From contig JACVSB010000010.1 of the NCBI GenBank assembly GCA_014534155.1, forward strand, positions 1-18,329: a DNA stretch of 18,329 bases, read 5' to 3'. Position 1 is the stretch's first letter. Each line of letters starts with the position of its first letter. Under the pieces are notes generated by a model. That model did not search any database and was not told where the DNA came from. It saw nothing but the letters and a program-made list of their open reading frames with translations. This document shows, piece after piece, positions 13,789 to 18,329 of this stretch. Made by a program: the position numbers and the translations under genes. The DNA comes from Thermoleophilia bacterium. GTDB taxonomy: Bacteria > Actinomycetota > Thermoleophilia > Gaiellales > Gaiellaceae.

Positions 13789-14693
13789 GCCCGGAGCGCT
13801 TCCTCGAGCTCGGGAAGGGTCGGCATCGCCTCCGAGCAGGCGAGCTGGGCCGCGACGAGCGCGCCGGCGACGGTCGCGCGGCGCACGGACTCGACGAGGG
13901 GAAGCCGGTGAAGGAGGCCCTGTCCGAGGGCGGCGGCGAAGGCGTCGCCCGCGCCGAGGCCGTTCACGACGGCGACGGGGTGGCCGGGGACGTCCGTCTC
14001 CTCGCCTCGCTCGAAGACGGTGGCCCCGCGCTCGCCGCGCTTGAGGACGAGCTGCGCGGGCGGATGGGAGAGGGATGCCGCCTCGACCTCCTCCTCGTTT
14101 CCGATCACGAGGTCGGCGGCCGCCGCGGCGTGCGCCACGAGGGGCGCGTACTCGTCCGGGTCCTCCCAGAGCGACGGGCGCCAGTCGAGGTCGAGCACCG
14201 TCGTTCCGCCGTGCGCCTCGAGGGCGGCGAGCGTGGTCTCGCGGCTCGGCGAGCGCGCGAGGCCGGTTCCGGTGGCGAAGAGGAGGGGGGCCGCCGCGAC
14301 CTCGCCCGCGTCGAAGTCCGCCGGCTGGAGCTCCCAGTCGGGCGCCGTCGGCTTCCGGTAGAAGGTGAGCGGGAAGCGGTCGGGCGGCCACACCTCGCAG
14401 AAGGTCGGAGGCGTCTGCCAGTAGGGATCGACGGCGAGAAAGCGCGTGTCCACCCCCTCGCCCTCGAGGAAGTCCCGGACGAACTCGCCGTGTCCCTCGT
14501 CGCCCACCCGCGACACGATCGCGGTCGCGACGCCGAGGCGCGCGAGCCCCGTCGCCACGTTGCCGGCAAAGCCGCCGACGTAGCGCGTGAACGTCCGCAC
14601 GGCCCGAAGCGGAGTCGCGAGCTCGTTCGGATACAGGTCGACGCCGACGCGCCCGATGACGACGGCCTCCGTCACCGGCGCGCTAGTCGCCAT
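13785..14693 (-). CDS. iolC: 5-dehydro-2-deoxygluconokinase-like PfkB kinase (IolC type)
   Basis: A 302-residue ribokinase-family sugar kinase expected to phosphorylate 2-deoxy-5-keto-gluconate with ATP. It starts with a Rossmann strand VVIGRVGVDLYPNEL, followed by the substrate-binding GG signature in YVGGFAGNVATGLARLG (38-54). It also has VSRVGDEGHGEFVRDFL, DLDWRPSLW (168-176; IolC proteins carry a similar D-x-D-x-R-P motif), VIGNEEEVEA, LVLKRGERGATVF, and the catalytic GLGAGDAF (D250). Length is slightly short of typical IolC (about 320-335) but all active-site blocks are present. ATG 14693 lies within the end of the ABC ATPase gene (11-base overlap), and the stop overlaps iolB. The neighbourhood favours IolC over KdgK or fructokinase. 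Confidence 0.88.
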   Translation of the reverse strand: MATSAPVTEAVVIGRVGVDLYPNELATPLRAVRTFTRYVGGFAGNVATGLARLGVATAIVSRVGDEGHGEFVRDFLEGEGVDTRFLAVDPYWQTPPTFCEVWPPDRFPLTFYRKPTAPDWELQPADFDAGEVAAAPLLFATGTGLARSPSRETTLAALEAHGGTTVLDLDWRPSLWEDPDEYAPLVAHAAAAADLVIGNEEEVEAASLSHPPAQLVLKRGERGATVFERGEETDVPGHPVAVVNGLGAGDAFAAALGQGLLHRLPLVESVRRATVAGALVAAQLACSEAMPTLPELEEALRA

Positions 14694-15489
14694 GGCCGAG
14701 CTTGCGCGCGTACTCCTTCCCCTGGACGATCATCTCGGAGATCTCTTCCTTCGTGTGCTGTCCGCGCGGGAACCCGGCGATCGACTCCCCGTGGGAGAGC
14801 ACGACGAAGCGGTCGGCGACCGGGTAGACGTGGTGCACGTTGTGCGTGATGAAGATGATGGAGATCCCCTTGTTGCGCGCCTCCTCGATCGATTTCAGCA
14901 CCCGGTCCGTCTGGCGGAGGGAGAGGGCCGAGGTGGGCTCGTCGAGGATGAGGAGCTTCGGGTTGAAGTAGGCGGCGCGCGCGATCGCGATCGACTGGCG
15001 CTCGCCGCCCGACATCCGCGCGAGCGCCTCGTCCGGGTCGCGGATCTGGATCCCGATATCCGCGATCGCCTTGCGCGCCTCGCGGTGGGCCTTCTTGCGG
15101 TCGAGGAAGCGGAGGGGGCCGATCCCGCGCGTGACCGTCTTCTCGCGTCCGAGGAAGACGTTCCGGTAGATGCTCATGAGGTCGACGATCGCGAGGTCCT
15201 GGTACACGGTGGCCACACCGATCTCGTAGGCGTCTCGCGGCGAGCGGAAACGAACGGCCTTCCCCTCCCAGAGCAGCTGTCCCCGGTCGGGAGGGAAGAG
15301 GCCGGTGAGGATCTTGATCAGCGTCGACTTACCCGCGCCGTTGTCGCCCAGGAGGCCGAGTACGGCCGCCTGCCCGAGCGCGAGGTCGACGTTCCGGAGC
15401 GCCTGGATCCGCCCGAAGCTCTTCGCGATCCCGCGCGCCTCGATGAGCGCGCCGCCTCCGTTCGTCCCGGCGTCGCCGTTCGAGCTCAT
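14683..15489 (-). CDS. ABC sugar importer ATP-binding protein, single nucleotide-binding domain
   Basis: A 268-residue ATPase of the carbohydrate uptake transporter 2 class. Motifs in order: Walker A LLGDNGAGKSTL (47-58), Q-loop VYQDLAIVD (Q97), the ABC signature MSGGERQ (159-165), Walker B LLILDEPTSAL (E184) and the switch His in FITHNVHHVYPV (H216). Ribose-type systems (RbsA, XylG, AraG) usually fuse two ATPase domains in about 500 residues. Here only one is made, as in FrcA-type systems, so it should act as a homodimer. A disordered Gly/Asn-rich stretch of about 14 residues precedes the fold. ATG 15489 overlaps the permease stop as ATGA. It energises the import of the operon's substrate, probably inositol. 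Confidence 0.92.
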   Translation of the reverse strand: MSSNGDAGTNGGGALIEARGIAKSFGRIQALRNVDLALGQAAVLGLLGDNGAGKSTLIKILTGLFPPDRGQLLWEGKAVRFRSPRDAYEIGVATVYQDLAIVDLMSIYRNVFLGREKTVTRGIGPLRFLDRKKAHREARKAIADIGIQIRDPDEALARMSGGERQSIAIARAAYFNPKLLILDEPTSALSLRQTDRVLKSIEEARNKGISIIFITHNVHHVYPVADRFVVLSHGESIAGFPRGQHTKEEISEMIVQGKEYARKLGHGD

Positions 15490-16544
15490 ACCTGCGGGCG
15501 CGACCGGCCGAGAACCTGGTTCAGGGTCACGGCGCCGATTATGAGGCCGCCGATGGCCACGGTGAGCCAGTAGGACGAGATGCCGGAGAGGACGAGGCCC
15601 TGCTGGATCATCGCGATCATGAGCGCTCCGAGCAGCGCGCCGAGCACCGAGCCGTAGCCGCCGTTCAGGCGCGCGCCACCGATCACGGCCGCGGCGATCG
15701 CCTGCAGCTCGTACCCCTGGCCGCGGGTCGCCTCGACGACGTTGAAGCGGCCGGCCTGGATGAGCCCCGTAAGGAAGGCTGCGAGCGCGGTGACCACGAA
15801 GAGCGAGAGCCAGACGCGGTCGACGGGAACGCCCATCGAGCGGGCGGCACGCTCGTTGCCGCCGGCGGCGAACGTCCAGTTGCCGAACCGGGTGCGAAGG
15901 AGGAGGAAGGAGAGCACGAGGAGGACGGCCAGCATCCAGAGAACCGACACCTGGTAGCCCCGGAAGACGCCGCTCTCGACGCGGTAGCTGAACACCTTGA
16001 AGAGCACGTCGTTCTGGGGGACGCTGACGACCCCGCCGCCGGAGACCCCGTTCACGACGCCGCGCCAGATGAGGAGCGTCCCGAGCGTGACGATGAACGA
16101 CGGGATGCGAGTGACCACGACGAAGAGCCCGTTGAAGAGACCGAGCGTGATCGCCACGCCGACGGCGACGAGAAAGGCGACGCCGCTCGACCATCCCTCG
16201 TTGACCATGAGGTACGGGACGAGGATCGAGGTCAGGCCGAGCATGGAGCCGACCGAGAGGTCGAAGTGGCCCGAGATCATGAGCACGGTCACCGCCATGG
16301 AGACGATCGCGAGCTCGGCGGTGATGCTCGAGATCCCGATGAGCGTGGAGCGCTCCAGGAAGAGGTCGCGCGACGGCGCGATGAACGCGAAGACGACGAA
16401 CATCGCGAGCGCGCCGAAGAGGGCCCCGGTCTCGGGACGCCCGAGCAGCAGTCCGCGGGCGGCGGACCACCGCTGGGCGCCCCGGGCCGGGGGAGGTGCC
16501 TCGCGCTCCGCGACGGGAGCGGGCGACTCCTCTTGCAGCGCCAC
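15486..16544 (-). CDS. ABC sugar importer permease (RbsC/BPD_transp_2 family)
   Basis: A 352-residue inner-membrane permease of the ribose/xylose/inositol importer class. A Pro/Ala-rich cytosolic tail of about 40 residues precedes roughly eight to ten hydrophobic segments, among them GALFGALAMFVVFAFIAP, AELAIVSMAVTVLMISG, VAFLVAVGVAITLGLFNGLF and VLWMLAVLLVLSFLLL. The family hallmark GHFDLSVGSMLGLTSI (91-106) is present, as are GGNERAARSMGVPVDRV, which contacts the ATPase, and AIAAAVIGGARLNGGYGSVLGALLGAL near the end. The start is GTG 16544, twelve bases after the binding-protein stop, and the stop overlaps the ATPase start. One permease gene suggests a homodimeric channel. Confidence 0.93.
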   Translation of the reverse strand: MALQEESPAPVAEREAPPPARGAQRWSAARGLLLGRPETGALFGALAMFVVFAFIAPSRDLFLERSTLIGISSITAELAIVSMAVTVLMISGHFDLSVGSMLGLTSILVPYLMVNEGWSSGVAFLVAVGVAITLGLFNGLFVVVTRIPSFIVTLGTLLIWRGVVNGVSGGGVVSVPQNDVLFKVFSYRVESGVFRGYQVSVLWMLAVLLVLSFLLLRTRFGNWTFAAGGNERAARSMGVPVDRVWLSLFVVTALAAFLTGLIQAGRFNVVEATRGQGYELQAIAAAVIGGARLNGGYGSVLGALLGALMIAMIQQGLVLSGISSYWLTVAIGGLIIGAVTLNQVLGRSRPQV

Positions 16545-16556
16545 GCGCAGGCCGGG

Positions 16557-17666
16557 CTAGCGGAAGCCCGCCTCCACGCCCTTCCGGACCTTGTCGGCGT
16601 TCGTCTCGTCCACGAGGGCGGGACCGGTAAGGAGGTCCACCCCGGGGGCGAGGACGAACCCGTGCTCGATGTGCAGCCTCAGCCAGTTGATTGGCTCGTA
16701 GCTCTGCAGGTACTGCTGCTGGTCGATCGTGGAGATGAGCGTCCCGTTGTCGATCGCGTCGAGGAGCTCGACGGTCATGTCGTACGCCGAGACCATGACG
16801 CCTTCCTTGCCCAGCTCCTTCAGCGCCTGCAGCGCGAACGTCGCCGGCTGCGGGCCGACGCCAAAGACGGCGTTCACGTCGCCGTTCTTCTGCAGGTAGC
16901 TCTTGATCTGCTCTGTCGCCTGCGTGGCGTCCTTCGAGGACGGGAGCTTGTCCACCTTGGCGCCGCCCTGCGTCAGCTCGGCGGTGTAGCCCCGGCAGCG
17001 CGCTTCCAGCCCGGTGTGCCCGGGCTCGTGGATGATGCAGACGGCGCTCTTGATGTCGCCTTCCTGCAGCTGGCGCTGCGCCGTCAGCCGCCCGCCGGCC
17101 TCCTCGTCGCCGCCGACGTAGAAGAGGTAGGGGATGCGCTGCTCGGGCGGCCTCGTGTCCGGCACGTTGACCGCGATCACGGGAATCCCCGATTCGATCG
17201 CTCCGCGCAGCGGCCGGTCGACAGCCTCCTGGTCGAGGATCGTGGCGAAGATCCCGTCGGGCTTCGCCGAGATCGCCTGGTTCAGGAGGTCGACGTACTG
17301 AGCGATGCCGAAGTTCTCGAGCGGGAGATCCTTGACCGTGACGCCGAACGTCTTCTCGCCGTCGCGGATCCCGTTTCGGTAGATGGCCCAGAACGGGTTC
17401 CCCGACTCGCCGTGCGTGACGGAGTAGAAGGTGAGGTCGCCGCCTCCGCCTCCTCCGCCGCCGGCCTGGGTCTCCCCGCCGCCTCCTCCTCCGCCGCCCC
17501 CGCCTTCGTCGTCGTCACCGCCGCAGGCGGCGAGAAGCGCAGGCGTCGAGAGGGCTGCGGCTCCCAGTCCCGCCCGGCGCAAGAGCTGCGCGCGGGAGAG
17601 CGGGGCTTTCGCGATCCGCTCGAGCCCTGCCACCTCTTCGAATTCCTCTCTCCTCTCCTCGCTCAT
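16557..17666 (-). CDS. sugar-binding lipoprotein of the ABC importer (RbsB-like) with poly-glycine linkers
   Basis: A 369-residue periplasmic-binding-protein-like lipoprotein (Peripla_BP_4 type). A charged N-terminal tail of about 20 residues precedes LSRAQLLRRAGLGAAALSTP, a Tat-like Arg-rich signal peptide. A lipobox LLAAC (lipidated Cys at 48) follows. After it comes an acidic/glycine linker with runs of ten and eight glycines (55-64 and 69-76). The binding domain has the family order: LTFYSVTHGESGNPFWAIYR, GVTVKDLPLENF, QAISAKPDGIFATILD, GIPVIAVNVPD, YVGGDEEAGGRL, then VNAVFGVGPQPATFALQAL, GVMVSAYDM and ISTIDQQQYLQSY. A good AAGGAG-type ribosome site precedes the ATG. It delivers the operon's sugar or cyclitol to the permease. 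The ligand is not readable directly; the downstream genes suggest inositol. Confidence 0.93.
   Translation of the reverse strand: MSEERREEFEEVAGLERIAKAPLSRAQLLRRAGLGAAALSTPALLAACGGDDDEGGGGGGGGGGETQAGGGGGGGGDLTFYSVTHGESGNPFWAIYRNGIRDGEKTFGVTVKDLPLENFGIAQYVDLLNQAISAKPDGIFATILDQEAVDRPLRGAIESGIPVIAVNVPDTRPPEQRIPYLFYVGGDEEAGGRLTAQRQLQEGDIKSAVCIIHEPGHTGLEARCRGYTAELTQGGAKVDKLPSSKDATQATEQIKSYLQKNGDVNAVFGVGPQPATFALQALKELGKEGVMVSAYDMTVELLDAIDNGTLISTIDQQQYLQSYEPINWLRLHIEHGFVLAPGVDLLTGPALVDETNADKVRKGVEAGFR
17439..17504 (-). repeat. low-complexity GGN codon runs encoding poly-glycine
   Basis: On the coding strand, eight GGN codons (17439-17462) and ten GGN codons (17475-17504) flank four codons for Glu-Thr-Gln-Ala. 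GGC, GGA and GGG are mixed, so the tract is kept as glycine and is not a pure trinucleotide slippage product. It encodes the tether between the lipidated Cys and the binding domain. Confidence 0.85.
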
Positions 17667-17671
17667 TCTCG

Positions 17672-17677
17672 CTCCTT
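17672..17677 (-). promoter_or_regulatory. ribosome binding site of the binding-protein gene
   Basis: AAGGAG on the minus strand ends 5 bases before ATG 17666. It is one of the few textbook Shine-Dalgarno sites in the window, fitting the high expression usually needed for a binding protein relative to its permease and ATPase. Confidence 0.6.
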
Positions 17678-17691
17678 CCGGGGCTCGTCGT

Positions 17692-18329
17692 TTACCCGAC
17701 CCTCATGTCCCGAACGGCGACAGCGCGCCCCTCCCGGGCCGACGTGAGGATCGCGTCGCAGACGGCGGCCGCCTCGTAGCCGTCCCTGAAGCTCGCCTGC
17801 TCGGGGACCACGGGGCGATTCTCCAATACGGCCGTCAAAAAGTCACGCCACTCGTGCGCGAACGAGTGCTCCCACCCGAGGACGTGGCCGGGCGGCCACC
17901 AGTCCGCGAGGAACGGGTGCTCCGGCTCCGTGACGAGCACCGACCGGAAACCCCCGAGGCGCTCGCGCTCGTCCTCGGCCAGGAAGACGTGCAGGCGGTT
18001 CGGGTCCTCCATGTTCCACCAGAAGGAGCCGTCGCTCCCGTTCACCTCGATCCGCTGCAGGCCCTTCCAGCCGGTCGCGACGCGCGAGGCCTCGAGCGAG
18101 CCCGTTGCGCCCCCCGCGAGCTCGAGCGCTGCGGCGTAGGCGTCTTCCGGCTCGCCCACGAAGCGGGCCGTGTGCGCGCTCACGCGGACGACGTCGAGGC
18201 CGAGGTAGCGCAGCATGTCCACGACGTGCGAGTAGTCGAGCACGGCCCCCCCGCGCTCCACCGTCTGCGTGGGGCGCTCCTGGGCGAACCAGTCCTGGAG
18301 GTAGAGCGCGCGGAAGTGGCGGACGTCCC
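17692..18329 (-). CDS. Gfo/Idh/MocA-family oxidoreductase, C-terminal part (5' end outside window)
   Basis: The frame is open to the window edge and ends at TAA (17692-17694), leaving about 212 residues. They cover the C-terminal substrate-binding beta-sheet domain of a Gfo/Idh/MocA dehydrogenase, NAD(P)-dependent enzymes that include inositol dehydrogenase (IolG) and scyllo-inositol dehydrogenases. Seen: VRHFRALYLQDWFAQERP, then GGAVLDYSHVVDMLRYLG, the usual G-G-x-x-x-D-x-x-x-H-x-x-D active-site helix with its catalytic Asp/His. It is followed by TGSLEASRVATGWKGLQRIE, WEHSFAHEWRDFLTAVLENRP and the C-terminal SFRDGYEAAAVCDAILTSA. The N-terminal Rossmann domain lies beyond the window. It is 25 bases upstream of the binding-protein gene and probably in the same operon. 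It is a good candidate for the first oxidation step on inositol, but the subfamily is not certain. Confidence 0.85.
   Translation of the reverse strand, partial: DVRHFRALYLQDWFAQERPTQTVERGGAVLDYSHVVDMLRYLGLDVVRVSAHTARFVGEPEDAYAAALELAGGATGSLEASRVATGWKGLQRIEVNGSDGSFWWNMEDPNRLHVFLAEDERERLGGFRSVLVTEPEHPFLADWWPPGHVLGWEHSFAHEWRDFLTAVLENRPVVPEQASFRDGYEAAAVCDAILTSAREGRAVAVRDMRVG

Noticed and set aside
17439..17504. The repeated GGN codons taken as a possible microsatellite or CRISPR-like repeat.
   Set aside because: The units are single codons with mixed third bases, without spacers, and lie in frame within a lipoprotein linker.

Overview
The window is a gene-dense, very GC-rich stretch of bacterial chromosome. 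GTG starts are frequent, many adjacent genes share start and stop bases (GTGA, ATGA, TGATG), and the substrate-binding lipoprotein carries poly-glycine linkers. Together these suggest an actinomycete, most likely of the Thermoleophilia type (Gaiellales or Solirubrobacterales relatives). That placement is an inference from style, not from a marker gene. I saw no rRNA, tRNA, CRISPR array, insertion sequence or phage gene. No gene-free stretch exceeds about 160 bases; the longest is 4583-4740.

Layout. (1) 1-2730: the 3' end of an MFS transporter (+) meets a small receiver-like protein (-) tail to tail. A VOC-family protein and a compact FAD-dependent oxidoreductase (+) follow as a coupled pair, converging on a 64-residue unknown protein (-). 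(2) 2743-4582 (-): a NarL-type response regulator and its HisKA_3 sensor kinase, with the 64-residue protein downstream in the same direction. (3) 4741-6039 (+): a CorC/HlyC-type DUF21-CBS membrane protein. (4) 6081-10794 (+): a sugar-catabolic block with a TIM-barrel aldose-ketose isomerase-like protein, a clear xylulokinase, an aldo/keto reductase and a short-chain dehydrogenase. The last three overlap as an operon. A degenerate metallo-beta-lactamase-fold gene lies on the opposite strand between isomerase and kinase and overlaps both. (5) 10851-11990 (+): a stand-alone P-loop ATPase with a C-terminal winged-helix region, preceded by two back-to-back inverted repeats. (6) 18329-12053 (-): a seven-gene inositol-type operon, in transcription order Gfo/Idh/MocA dehydrogenase (5' cut by the window edge), ribose-type ABC binding protein, permease, single-domain ATPase, IolC-like kinase, IolB isomerase and IolE-like dehydratase.

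How it works together. Region 6 would import a cyclitol, oxidise it (MocA protein), dehydrate it (IolE-like), isomerise 5-deoxyglucuronate (IolB) and phosphorylate 2-deoxy-5-keto-gluconate (IolC). IolD, IolJ and IolA are not in the window. Region 4 would isomerise a pentose-like aldose to a ketose and phosphorylate it with XylB; the two oxidoreductases may feed related sugars or polyols in. No sugar-responsive repressor is encoded here. Points most worth a second look are the isomerase's metal-site pattern, the antisense MBL gene whose start codon overlaps that of xylB, two genes whose only sensible start codon is CTG, and the paired palindromes before the ATPase gene.
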